A DNA stretch of 64,000 nucleotides. It comes from Verrucosispora sp. WMMD573 (GTDB taxonomy: Bacteria > Actinomycetota > Actinomycetes > Mycobacteriales > Micromonosporaceae). Of the stretch, positions 51,473 through 59,586 are shown one piece after another. The stretch is from positions 5,270,001 to 5,334,000 of the forward strand of contig NZ_CP114901.1 in the NCBI RefSeq assembly GCF_027497175.1, written 5' to 3'. A model generated the notes under the pieces. The model searched no databases. It saw only the letters and a program-made list of their open reading frames with translations, and was not told where the DNA came from. A program made the position numbers and the translations under genes. Each line of letters starts with the position of its first letter. Positions within the stretch are counted from its first letter, which is position 1.

Positions 51473-52521
51473 CGCGCCGCCACGCTGGCGGTGCCGCGAT
51501 GGTCGAGGACCTCCTGCAGGCTCCGTCGTGCCCAGTTGAACCAGGACCACTCCGCATGCTCGGCAAGGGGGTGGCTGGTCTCCACCGGCCGATCCTCGGT
51601 CGGGTCGGCCAGGTGCCCCTGCTTGGCCAGCCACCTGTCGTCGTAGACGGTGGACTGGTAGCGGTAGCCCTGGTCGGGCAGCATGACCACGGTCACCGCG
51701 TCGGGGTTCGTCATCGCCGCCCACTCGGCCACGAGAAAGGCGGCGCCGCTGGTCGGTCCCTGGAAGACGGCGTGCTCGCGGTGCAGTTTCCGGGTGGCCC
51801 GGTAGGCCTGACCGGCGCTGCACCAGTGCACCTGATCGAACGCGCTGTGGTCGAGGTTGGGCGGGATCAGACTGTTGCCGAGGCCGCGCAGGGCTCGCGC
51901 CCCGTCGGGCTGGCCGAACAGCACACTGCGATGTGTGTCGACGCCCGTCAGCCGCAGGTCGGGATTGACAGACCGGAGGAAGGAGGCCGTACCGCACATG
52001 GATCCGCCCGACCCGACCGGTCCGATCAGCAGGTCGACCCGGGGTAGCGCCTCGCTGAGCAGCTCGGCCACCAGGGAGTAGGAGCGGGGATTGTCCGGGT
52101 TCGCGTACTGCTCGGGGCAGAACGAGTCGTCGTGTTCGGCCCGGATCTCCGCGAGCCGTTCCAGCCGCGCTCCCTGGTAGCCACCGCTCGCGGCCATGTG
52201 CCGGACGATCTCCACGGTTGCGCCGAGGTCGGTCAGCCGCCGGTACAGTTCGTCGTCGATCACCGGGTCGCTGACCAGGATCAAGCGTCGGCGCAGCAGC
52301 GCGGTCTGCATGGCCAGGGCCAGTCCGAAGGTGCCCGAGGTCGTCTCCACGATGAGGGTGTCGGGACCGATGTCGCCGCGCGCGACGGCCTGCCGCAGGA
52401 TGTAGCGTGCCGGGATCATCTTCATCAGCGTGAACACGACGCCGAAGAGGTTGGGTCCCAGTCGGACGATCTGCGGTCGTTCGACCCCTGCGGTGATCTC
52501 CTCGAACACTGAGGATCTCAT
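51469..52521 (-). CDS. SbnA-like PLP beta-replacement enzyme
   Basis: 350 residues, fold type II PLP. The lysine lies in LMKMIPARYIL (about 34), in place of the NPGGSxK motif of cysteine synthase. Substrate loop ETTSGTFG, phosphate loop GPVGSGGS, and RALRGLGNSLIPPNLDHSAF, which parallels the enzyme at 3987-5063. SbnA makes N-(1-amino-1-carboxy-2-ethyl)glutamate from O-phosphoserine and glutamate on the way to 2,3-diaminopropionate. Here an SbnB partner is absent and a lyase follows instead, suggesting aspartate as the amine donor. Coupled to the kinase gene by four bases. Confidence 0.86.
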   Translation of the reverse strand: MRSSVFEEITAGVERPQIVRLGPNLFGVVFTLMKMIPARYILRQAVARGDIGPDTLIVETTSGTFGLALAMQTALLRRRLILVSDPVIDDELYRRLTDLGATVEIVRHMAASGGYQGARLERLAEIRAEHDDSFCPEQYANPDNPRSYSLVAELLSEALPRVDLLIGPVGSGGSMCGTASFLRSVNPDLRLTGVDTHRSVLFGQPDGARALRGLGNSLIPPNLDHSAFDQVHWCSAGQAYRATRKLHREHAVFQGPTSGAAFLVAEWAAMTNPDAVTVVMLPDQGYRYQSTVYDDRWLAKQGHLADPTEDRPVETSHPLAEHAEWSWFNWARRSLQEVLDHRGTASVAAR

Positions 52522-53555
52522 CCCCGTCCTCCCGTCTTGGCCGGCTGCGAGCAGAACACCTCGGTGTGGGTGATGCCGGCATGTCTCATGGCGCGGATAC
52601 AGCGGCCGATGTCGTCCGAGACGGACGCGCGCTGCGGATCGAAGATCAGGCCGGCGACGGAGCCGCTGTGCGCGACCTGCACCCCCGCGGCGGCGTGCGC
52701 CTCACCGATTGCGATCAACGTTTCGAGTTCAGGTTTGGGTAGGAAGCGCTGGTTCATCCGGGCGCTCGCCGTCGCCACGGCACCGATCAGCGCCACGTCG
52801 GCGGTGGCGATGCCGTGCCGCAGCGTCGAGAGCATGACCTGTAGTCGGATCAGCTCGTCCGGGTCGTACTCGGCGGGCGCGAGCGCCAAGGTGTCGATGC
52901 TGAGATCGGGACCGGCCACACAGCCGACGACGATCACCGGCGGCAGCGGGGTGGTGAAGTCCTCCAACACCACCCCTTCGCGCTGCGCGAAGAGCACGGC
53001 CCGGTCCTCGATCATGATGGAGTCGGAGGCCCGCTCGGCGAGTACGCTCAGTCGGGCGGTCTCCGCCGGTTGCAGGGACAGCCGGTACCAGTCGGCCACG
53101 GCACGGATGCTGGCGACGACATCGCTTGTGGACGCGCCCAGGCCCAGACCGCTCATGACCGCCGTGTGGTTCACCAGGTGACCGTGCACGGCGGGGCTTC
53201 CGGAGCGCCGAGCGCAGTAGTCGACGGCGAGCTCGGCGGCCCGCCGGGCCTTGTCCTTGCTGCCCGGCTCGACCGTGATCTGCACCGGACCGGACCCGGC
53301 CCTGCCCCGGAATATCGCCACCGTTTTCAGGTCGACCACCGGCATGGTGACCAGACCACGACGAGGCTCACCATATTTGTCGTGGAAAACACCCTGAAGC
53401 AACTCGCCATGGTGTCCCATGGCGGTACCAACGCCGACTCTACCCCACCAGGAAGATGTCGAATCCGTCGCCAAAACGTTCTGCGTAAAAGACCTCGGTT
53501 GATGTGTACGCAGCATTTCGCGGATGTCCAACAATTCTCCCCGGACTAGGGACAT
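52518..53555 (-). CDS. GHMP kinase, L-threonine kinase (PduX)-like
   Basis: 345 residues from the ATG at 53555. Core begins MGHHGELLQGVF (about 46), followed by LVTMPVVDLKTVAIF. The phosphate-binding loop is SGLGLGASTSDVVASI and the C-terminal block VAHSGSVAGLIFD, as in PduX-type L-threonine kinases and related amino-alcohol kinases. It could phosphorylate the side chain of threonine or serine, giving the O-phospho amino acid an SbnA-type enzyme needs. The first gene of the peptide operon, about 42 bases below a good promoter. The first 45 residues lie outside the conserved core, so an internal start such as 53420 is possible, though its leader would be long. Confidence 0.82.
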   Translation of the reverse strand: MSLVRGELLDIREMLRTHQPRSFTQNVLATDSTSSWWGRVGVGTAMGHHGELLQGVFHDKYGEPRRGLVTMPVVDLKTVAIFRGRAGSGPVQITVEPGSKDKARRAAELAVDYCARRSGSPAVHGHLVNHTAVMSGLGLGASTSDVVASIRAVADWYRLSLQPAETARLSVLAERASDSIMIEDRAVLFAQREGVVLEDFTTPLPPVIVVGCVAGPDLSIDTLALAPAEYDPDELIRLQVMLSTLRHGIATADVALIGAVATASARMNQRFLPKPELETLIAIGEAHAAAGVQVAHSGSVAGLIFDPQRASVSDDIGRCIRAMRHAGITHTEVFCSQPAKTGGRG

Positions 53556-53846
53556 ACTGCGACCGCCGGAGGCTCTCACGACATCGCAACGGCTCAGTTG
53601 CAAACAGTAGCCGCGACCACCAAGCATGTCAATGCGAGTTATAGAGTTCACGGATGCGCAGGTAGGATGGAGTTGAGCAAGTTTTTGATCAACGCTCTGT
53701 GACATTCGACGAGGCATTCATCGATCGCGTTGTCATGGATGTGCAAAATTAATACCCCAGCCACCTTTCAGCATCATGACATGATTAGCAGGCCGAGGCG
53801 GTGTGTGTAGTAGGATCACCCGACATCGTGTGCGATGACGGCATTG
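53556..53846 (-). promoter_or_regulatory. Promoter region of the peptide operon
   Basis: 291 bases, clearly more AT-rich than the rest of the window. On the minus strand TTGACA (53627-53632) and TACTGT (53604-53609) are exactly 17 bases apart, a strong primary-sigma-type promoter for the GHMP kinase and everything downstream. An imperfect inverted repeat, GTTGA/TCAAC, lies around a T-rich loop at about 53672-53692 and may end the ABC operon upstream. I searched by eye for a DtxR/IdeR iron box here and found none. Confidence 0.6.
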
Positions 53847-54500
53847 TCAATTTTGGCCATGCAGCCGGTGAACGCGGTCCGTCCAATATGCGAGCAGGTC
53901 GTCGTCATGGCTGATGGCGAGGATTCCGGCACCTTCCCGATCCCGGTACGCGTTGAGCGCGTGGACGAGAGCGGCGGTGGTGGAGGCGTCGAGCATGGCG
54001 GTCATCTCGTCGCAGATCAGATACCTGGGCCGCAACGCGAGCGCACGAGCGAGACAGGCCCGCTGGAGCTGGCCGTCACTCACCGCGTGCGCACGGCGGC
54101 CGAGCAGGTCCTCGGTGAGTCCGACGGCCCCGGCCAGCTCGGGCAGTCGCCGGGCCGTCTCCGCGCGCCGACCGTTGGCGCGCAGCGGTTCCGCGATGAC
54201 CTGGCGCAGCGTCAGGCGGGGGTCGACGGAGATCCGTGGCTGCTGGAACAGCACACCGATGCGGGTCCTCAGCGCGCGTGACACGGCGTACCGGTGCCCG
54301 CGCACCGAATGGCCGTCGATGCGCACCACGCCGGCCATGGGCCGGTGCAACAGGGCGAGCACCCGGGCCAGGGTGGACTTGCCACAGCCACTGGGGCCCT
54401 GCAAGCCCAGCACCTCGCCAGGTTCGAGGTCGAGGTCGACCCCTTGGACGACGGGCCGGCCCGGCGTCCAGCCGGCGGTGATCCCGCGAGCGCTCAGCAT
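53847..54500 (-). CDS. Peptide/nickel ABC transporter ATPase (DppF/NikE-like)
   Basis: 217 residues. Walker A GPSGCGKST, Q-loop FQQPR, signature VSDGQLQRACLARAL, Walker B RYLICDEMT, H-loop ISHDDD. Two oddities: the signature has Asp in place of the first Gly-Gly position (VSDGQ for LSGGQ), and the protein ends about 50 residues earlier than DppF, lacking the C-terminal oligopeptide extension. It forms the pair of ATPases with the next gene upstream. The ATG at 54500 overlaps that gene by seven bases; a longer frame would start with arginine-rich residues inside the neighbour. Confidence 0.88.
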   Translation of the reverse strand: MLSARGITAGWTPGRPVVQGVDLDLEPGEVLGLQGPSGCGKSTLARVLALLHRPMAGVVRIDGHSVRGHRYAVSRALRTRIGVLFQQPRISVDPRLTLRQVIAEPLRANGRRAETARRLPELAGAVGLTEDLLGRRAHAVSDGQLQRACLARALALRPRYLICDEMTAMLDASTTAALVHALNAYRDREGAGILAISHDDDLLAYWTDRVHRLHGQN

Positions 54501-55465
54501 GGCCGGTGACAGGCGACCAGATGCCCGCCGTCGGCCGTCGCCGGAGGCGCCTGCGCACACTCGGCGCCGGCGCGCTGGCAGCGCGACTCGAATGCGCAGC
54601 CGCCCGGTAGCGAGTCGAGCTGCGGCGGCAGGCCGGGGATCGGATGGAAACCGTTGCGCGGCAGGGCGGCCAGCAGACCGGCAGTGTACGGATGCCGAGG
54701 CCGGTGCAACACCGCCTCCACCGGCCCGGTCTCGACGATGCGGCTGGCGTACATGACCGCGACGTCGTCGGCGATTCGAGCGGCGGCGTCCAGGTCGTGA
54801 GTGATCAACAGGACCGCATGCCCAAGGTCGACGAGCTGCCGCAGCTCGTCCAGTGTCCTCCTGGCCAGGGATGCGTCCAGGCCGGTGGTGGGTTCGTCCG
54901 CAAGCAGGACCTCAGGATCGCCGGCCAGGGCGAGGGCGGTGACGGCACGTTGCGCCATGCCGCCGGAAAGCTCGTGCGGGTAGTGCGCCAGTGCGGTCGC
55001 GGGCAGACCGACCCGCGCACCGGCCTCGACGGCGGCCTGGTCCGCCGCCCGTCGCCGCTGCCGGGGCATCGTCCGTCCGGTCTTCGGGCGCAGCGTGCCC
55101 AGGGTCTCGGTGAGGTGACGACGCACCGTGTGCACGGGGGTCAGGTGCGCGGCCGGTGACTGGGGCACGAGACCGATGCGCCGGCCGCGGATCCGCCGGG
55201 ACAGCACCGGTTCCGGGGCGGTGAGCAGGTCCACCTGGCTGACGCCGTCGGTGAGCACAGCGGTGCCGGCCACCTCCGCGTTGCCGGGCAGCAGACCGAG
55301 CAGGGAACCGACCAGCACGGACTTGCCGCAGCCGCTCTCGCCGACCAGAGCGAGGCACCGCCCGGCCCGCAGTTGGAAGGACGCGCCGGTCACCGCCCGC
55401 ACGGCGGTCCCGCGCGGCAGCCGAAAGCGCACCGACAGATCTCGCACGTCGACCAGGACCGTCAC
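54494..55465 (-). CDS. Peptide/nickel ABC transporter ATPase (DppD/NikD-like)
   Basis: 323 residues, normal length. Walker A GESGCGKSVLVG, Q-loop VPQSPAAHLTP, signature ELSGGMAQRAVTALAL, Walker B EVLLADEPTTGLD, H-loop LITHDLD, and the oligopeptide-type C terminus HPYTAGLLAALP with a cluster of cysteines in CAFESRCQRAGAECAQ, which in this family can hold an iron-sulfur cluster. Starts with a GTG inside the permease stop (55462-55465). Drives import with the permeases and binding protein of the same operon. Confidence 0.9.
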   Translation of the reverse strand: MTVLVDVRDLSVRFRLPRGTAVRAVTGASFQLRAGRCLALVGESGCGKSVLVGSLLGLLPGNAEVAGTAVLTDGVSQVDLLTAPEPVLSRRIRGRRIGLVPQSPAAHLTPVHTVRRHLTETLGTLRPKTGRTMPRQRRRAADQAAVEAGARVGLPATALAHYPHELSGGMAQRAVTALALAGDPEVLLADEPTTGLDASLARRTLDELRQLVDLGHAVLLITHDLDAAARIADDVAVMYASRIVETGPVEAVLHRPRHPYTAGLLAALPRNGFHPIPGLPPQLDSLPGGCAFESRCQRAGAECAQAPPATADGGHLVACHRPC

Positions 55466-56370
55466 CGGATCAGCTCCGAACTCCGATACGGGTCGGTGCG
55501 CTCGCGGACGTAGCCGGCGAGCCCCGCGATGGCCAGCGCGGCAGACACCAGCAGCAGCCCGGGGAAGAAGGAGTTCCACCATCCGCCGGTGAGCAGGGAC
55601 TGCTGGCCGTCGTTGAGCATGTTGCCGAGACTGGCCAGGTGGGCCGGCAGTCCGAGGCCGAGGAACGACAACGCGGTCTCGTGCCAGACCGCGTGCGGCA
55701 CGACGAGGGTCGCGGCGAGGGCGGCGTGCCCGGCGACATTGGGCAGCAGGTGCCGCCGGATGACGTACCAGCGGGAGGCACCGCCGAGAACTGCGGCGTC
55801 GATGAACGGTCGTTCCCGCAGGGACAGGATCTCCGATCGGACGATGCGGGCGGTGCCGAGCCAGTGGGTGAGCCCGATCGACGCGATCACCGGCACCAGG
55901 CCGGGTTGGAACATCGCCACGATGAAGATGCCCAGCAGCAGATGCGGTACGGAGGCGACGGCGTCGACGCCGCGCATGAGGACGCGATCGACCCAGCCGC
56001 CGAAGGCGCCGGCCACCGCGCCGACCGCGACGCCGATGACGGTGGCCACCGCAGCGGCGACCAGCCCGACGATGAAGGAGACGCGCAGCCCGTACACGCA
56101 GCGCAGCAGGACGTCCCGACCGACCTCGTCGGTGCCGAACGGGTGGGCGGGCGACGGTGGCAGCAGGGCCTGCCGCAGGTCGACGCTCTGCTGGTCGAGG
56201 TCCACGACGGGCGGGACGATCAACACCGCGAGGGTCAGGGCGGCGAGCACCGTCACCGAGACGGCCAGCCGGAGGCGGGCCCGGCGCCGGTACGCCTGGC
56301 CGGGCCGGGCGGATCCGGCCCGGCGGCGGGCGGCGGGCCGCCAGCGCGGTGCGAGAGCCTGCTCAGCCAT
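55462..56370 (-). CDS. Peptide/nickel ABC transporter permease (DppC/NikC-like)
   Basis: 302 residues. A basic N-terminal tail of about 30 residues, TM1, then HPFGTDEVGRDVLLRCVYGLRVS, the family's periplasmic signature, and five more helices. The ATPase-coupling EAA-type loop is DAAVLGGASRWYVIRRHLLPN. Overlaps the next permease gene by eight bases. Supplies half of the membrane channel. Confidence 0.9.
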   Translation of the reverse strand: MAEQALAPRWRPAARRRAGSARPGQAYRRRARLRLAVSVTVLAALTLAVLIVPPVVDLDQQSVDLRQALLPPSPAHPFGTDEVGRDVLLRCVYGLRVSFIVGLVAAAVATVIGVAVGAVAGAFGGWVDRVLMRGVDAVASVPHLLLGIFIVAMFQPGLVPVIASIGLTHWLGTARIVRSEILSLRERPFIDAAVLGGASRWYVIRRHLLPNVAGHAALAATLVVPHAVWHETALSFLGLGLPAHLASLGNMLNDGQQSLLTGGWWNSFFPGLLLVSAALAIAGLAGYVRERTDPYRSSELIR

Positions 56371-57379
56371 CGGCGCGCACCCGGGGGTCGACGATCGAGT
56401 AACCGATGTCGGCCAGCAGGTTCCCCACGATCACCGCGGCAGTCCCCAGCAGGGTGAGCGCCGCCAGCAGCGCGAAGTCGACGGTGGTCGCGGCGGTGAC
56501 GGTGGCTGCGGCGACGCCGGGCCAGGAGAAGACCGCCTCGACGAGCACCGCGCCGGTGATCAGTTCGGGTATCCGCGCGCCGACCAGGGTGATCAGCGGG
56601 AGCAGGCCGGTGCGCAACGCGTGGCGCAGCACCACCGTGCGCTCCCCCAGGCCACGGGCGCGCGCACCGAGGACGTAGTCCTGGGTCAGTCCGTGCGCCA
56701 CCGACTCGCGGATGAACAGCAGGAACCACGGTGCCTGTGCCACACCCAGCACGGCGGCGGGCAGGATCAGATGTTCGACGACCTGGGCGGCGGAGATGTC
56801 GGCGCCGGGGTCGGTCAGCCCCGCCGCCGGCAGCCAGTGCAGTCGCACGGCGAACAGCGACAGGACGCCCAGCGCCAGCCAGAACACCGGCGTCGCCTCC
56901 AGGGTGTAGGCCACCGAGGAGACCGCCCGGTCGAACCACCCGCCCCGGTGCCACGCCGCCGCCGTGCCGGCGAGCAGTGCCAGCGCCAGCGCCACTGCCA
57001 GGCCCGTGCCGGCCAGTAGCGCGGACCAGCCGAGTCGGTCACCGATGAGGGTGGCGACCGGCAGCCCGAACGTGCGGGAGTCGCCGAGATCGCCGGTGAG
57101 CAGGTGTTTCAGCCACCGACCGTACTGCACCAGAGCGGGGTCGTCCGCGCCCCAGTCCCGCCGGATCTGCTCCACCTGCTCGGGGGAGGCACGCAGAATC
57201 CGCACACCGAAGTACGAGGCGACGGGGTCGAACGGCGACGCCTTGCCGAGGACGAAGATGGTGGCGCTGACGGCGACCAGCACCGGGACGGCGAGCAGCA
57301 GCCGGCGCAGGATCAGGCGACCCAGCGCACCGGCCAGCGACCGGCGCGGCGGTGCGCTCGTCGGCTCGGCGACCGTCAC
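56363..57379 (-). CDS. Peptide/nickel ABC transporter permease (DppB/NikB-like)
   Basis: 338 residues. TM1 is at about 25-45 (LLLAVPVLVAVSATIFVLG), followed by the periplasmic DPALVQYGRWLKHLLTGDLGDS segment typical of DppB. The EAA loop reads YVLGARARGLGERTVVLRHALR, and the end motif is NLLADIGYSIVDPRVR. The GTG at 57379 is used because it overlaps the binding-protein stop (GTGA); an upstream frame exists but runs within that gene. The other half of the channel. Confidence 0.9.
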   Translation of the reverse strand: MTVAEPTSAPPRRSLAGALGRLILRRLLLAVPVLVAVSATIFVLGKASPFDPVASYFGVRILRASPEQVEQIRRDWGADDPALVQYGRWLKHLLTGDLGDSRTFGLPVATLIGDRLGWSALLAGTGLAVALALALLAGTAAAWHRGGWFDRAVSSVAYTLEATPVFWLALGVLSLFAVRLHWLPAAGLTDPGADISAAQVVEHLILPAAVLGVAQAPWFLLFIRESVAHGLTQDYVLGARARGLGERTVVLRHALRTGLLPLITLVGARIPELITGAVLVEAVFSWPGVAAATVTAATTVDFALLAALTLLGTAAVIVGNLLADIGYSIVDPRVRADG

Positions 57380-58983
57380 CGGCCCGCCGCCGCAGCCGGA
57401 GTCCACTCCTCCAGGTTCCACCACGGCCCGTGGATCAGACCGTGGTCGTGCGGTTCGACCTGGTCGCGCAGGCCCGTCCAGCCCTCACGCAACACGTACG
57501 TGTGGTTCAGGAAGACCAGGAACGCCCATCCCGGATCGTCGGCGTAGGCGCGCTGGAAGTCGTGGTAGGCCGCGACCCGTACGGCGGAGTCACCGGCACG
57601 CCGGCCACGGTCCAGCGCGGCGTCGACCTCGGCATTGCGGTACCGGGTCATGTTGACGTAGCCGCCGACGTCGGCGTACTTCGAATGCAGCAGTGGATAG
57701 GCGGCACTGTCCGGGTCGTACGGGTCGCCGCCACCCCACAACCCGGCGGTGCTGGTGCGTCGTCGCAGCATCTGCTCGAAGGTGGCGCTCTCCGCCCGGG
57801 CCTCGATGCCGATCTCGGAGATGTCGCTGGCCGCCGCCACCGCCAGTTCCTTGCGCAACACGTCGTCGCCGGGATACAGGACCGGCAGTTCGGCACGTAC
57901 GCCGTTTCTGACCCGTACGCCGTCCGGGCCCGGCCGCCAGCCGGCCTCGTCGAGCAGCCGGCCCGCCTGCGCCCGGTCGAAAGCGAACGCCGCGCTCGGC
58001 ACGTACCACCGGGCCAGCGCCGGGGCGACCGGGCTGCTCGCCGGTACGCCCTGGCCAGCGAGGATGGTGTCCACCATGGCCTGCCGGTCGAGGGCCAGGT
58101 TGATGGCGCGACGGGTCTGTCCCGTCGCGGTGATCGGCAGGTCGGCGGGCAGCCCGAGGCCACGGTAGTCAGCGCTGCGGCTGGAGATCACCCGATAGCC
58201 GGTTTTGCCTTCGTAGGTTCGGGCAAGCTTCGGCGGCAGCGCGGCGGCGTCGAACTCCCCGGCGGCCATCCGCTGGGCGCGTACGTTGTCGTCGGCGGCG
58301 AAGACGATAGTCACGTCGGTGACCTTCGGGGCGCCCCGGTAGTAGTCGGGGTTGGCCGTCAGCACCATCCGCTCGCCGGCCCGCCAGTCCACCAACCGAT
58401 AGGGACCGGTGCCGACCGGCTTCCGGTTGAACGGCGCCGTGCGGATGTCCTGCCCGGCCAGCGCCTGGCTGGGCACGATGCCCAGGGTCAGCCGCTGCGC
58501 CCACGGCTGGTACGGGTACCTGAGCCGGAACTCGACCGTGTCCGTGTCGACGGCGCGTACCGATTCCAGCGCCTCGTAGTCCGCGGCGATCGGCGACTGC
58601 GACGCGGGTGCCACCACCGCCTCGTAGGTGAAGACTACATCCTGCGCGGTGACCGGTTGGCCGTCGGAGAAGGTGATGCCCTGCCGCAGATCCGCCGTCC
58701 AGGTCAGGCCGTCGGTGGAGACCCGGGGCAGTTCCGCCGCCAGCGCCGGTCGCAGGGTCAGGTCGGCGTTCCGGTCCACCAGACCGTCGAACAACTTGCT
58801 CGCCCCGTTGGGTGCGTAGCCGAGTACCGGGTTGAGGTTGTCCGGTTCCGACGCCGCACCGATCACGATGCTGGTGCCGCCCGGCGCACGACCGTCCCCG
58901 GGCGGGCCACCGCAACCGCTGACGAGCGCCACGGTCAGGGCAACGGGCAAGCCGACGGCGGCGCGGATCCACGAGATGGCCAC
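57376..58983 (-). CDS. Nickel/peptide-type ABC substrate-binding lipoprotein
   Basis: 535 residues, normal for SBP_bac_5. Signal peptide with lipobox LVSGC at Cys24, then SEPDNLNPVLGYAPNGASKLFDGLV, TGPYRLVDWRAGERMVLTANPDYYRG and the C-terminal RREGD-like WAFLVFLNHTYVLREG region. It begins with a GTG six bases after a -10 element, so the mRNA may be leaderless. First gene of the importer operon. A family relative of the truncated binding protein at 1-906, but not close. The ligand may be the peptide metallophore of this cluster or a nickel/peptide substrate. Confidence 0.9.
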   Translation of the reverse strand: MAISWIRAAVGLPVALTVALVSGCGGPPGDGRAPGGTSIVIGAASEPDNLNPVLGYAPNGASKLFDGLVDRNADLTLRPALAAELPRVSTDGLTWTADLRQGITFSDGQPVTAQDVVFTYEAVVAPASQSPIAADYEALESVRAVDTDTVEFRLRYPYQPWAQRLTLGIVPSQALAGQDIRTAPFNRKPVGTGPYRLVDWRAGERMVLTANPDYYRGAPKVTDVTIVFAADDNVRAQRMAAGEFDAAALPPKLARTYEGKTGYRVISSRSADYRGLGLPADLPITATGQTRRAINLALDRQAMVDTILAGQGVPASSPVAPALARWYVPSAAFAFDRAQAGRLLDEAGWRPGPDGVRVRNGVRAELPVLYPGDDVLRKELAVAAASDISEIGIEARAESATFEQMLRRRTSTAGLWGGGDPYDPDSAAYPLLHSKYADVGGYVNMTRYRNAEVDAALDRGRRAGDSAVRVAAYHDFQRAYADDPGWAFLVFLNHTYVLREGWTGLRDQVEPHDHGLIHGPWWNLEEWTPAAAAGR

Positions 58984-59019
58984 AGATGCAAGCTAAGTGC
59001 ATCTGCACATCTTTGGCAA
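58984..59019 (-). promoter_or_regulatory. Probable leaderless promoter with inverted repeat
   Basis: On the minus strand TTGCCA (59014-59019) and TAGCTT (58990-58995) are 18 bases apart and the GTG of the binding-protein gene follows six bases after TAGCTT. A perfect seven-base inverted repeat, AGATGCA-N7-TGCATCT (58984-59004), overlaps the -10 element, as an operator would. So the importer operon may have its own control apart from the ECF genes upstream. Confidence 0.5.
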
Positions 59020-59025
59020 TAGTGC

Positions 59026-59586
59026 TCAGCCCCGCGTCGCCGCGACACGGCGGGCCGGCGCGATGCCCCGGGCCACCCCGGTCGCGGTCAGCCGGCGCGC
59101 GACGACGAGCCCGAGCGCGGTGAACGCCACCTGACTGGCGAACATGAGCGCGAAGAAGACCACCTGGACCAGCACCGACATGGTGGAGATGTTGAACGCC
59201 GCGTACGCGGACAGGGCGTACAGCGCGGTGAAGATGACCGCGGTGAGCTGGAACAACCACGGCCGCCAGATCCGGTATCGCGTCACCAGGAACCCCAGTT
59301 CCAGGGCGACGCCGACCATCAGGCAGGTGACGATCGCGCTGGGGCCGGCCGGGGTGGGCGTGCTGATGACCCCCGCGATGAACATCGTCAGCACGGCCGC
59401 GCCGGGTCGACGCAGCACCGCCAGCGCGACCACGGGTCCGATGAGCCACAGCCCGACCATCGGGGCGTACGCCAGCGGCACGGTCGCGGAGACGCTGAAG
59501 GCCGCGAAGTTGGCCGGAATCAGCAGCACTCCGGTAGCGGCGCCGATCGCGGCGCAGGCCATCAGGAAACGGGTCGTGAACGTCAA
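59026..59586 (-). CDS. ECF transporter S component, YkoE-like
   Basis: 186 residues with five or six hydrophobic helices: FLMACAAIGAATGVLLIP, LAYAPMVGLWLIGPVVALAVL, AVLTMFIAGVISTP and two C-terminal ones. Recognised as the substrate-capture unit by its size, pattern and place after ATPase and EcfT genes in the ykoEDC order. YkoE proteins are annotated for hydroxymethylpyrimidine/thiamin precursors, but in this iron-box operon another ligand is possible. The start is a TTG within the EcfT stop (TTGA), with GGAGG six bases upstream. Confidence 0.82.
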   Translation of the reverse strand: MTFTTRFLMACAAIGAATGVLLIPANFAAFSVSATVPLAYAPMVGLWLIGPVVALAVLRRPGAAVLTMFIAGVISTPTPAGPSAIVTCLMVGVALELGFLVTRYRIWRPWLFQLTAVIFTALYALSAYAAFNISTMSVLVQVVFFALMFASQVAFTALGLVVARRLTATGVARGIAPARRVAATRG

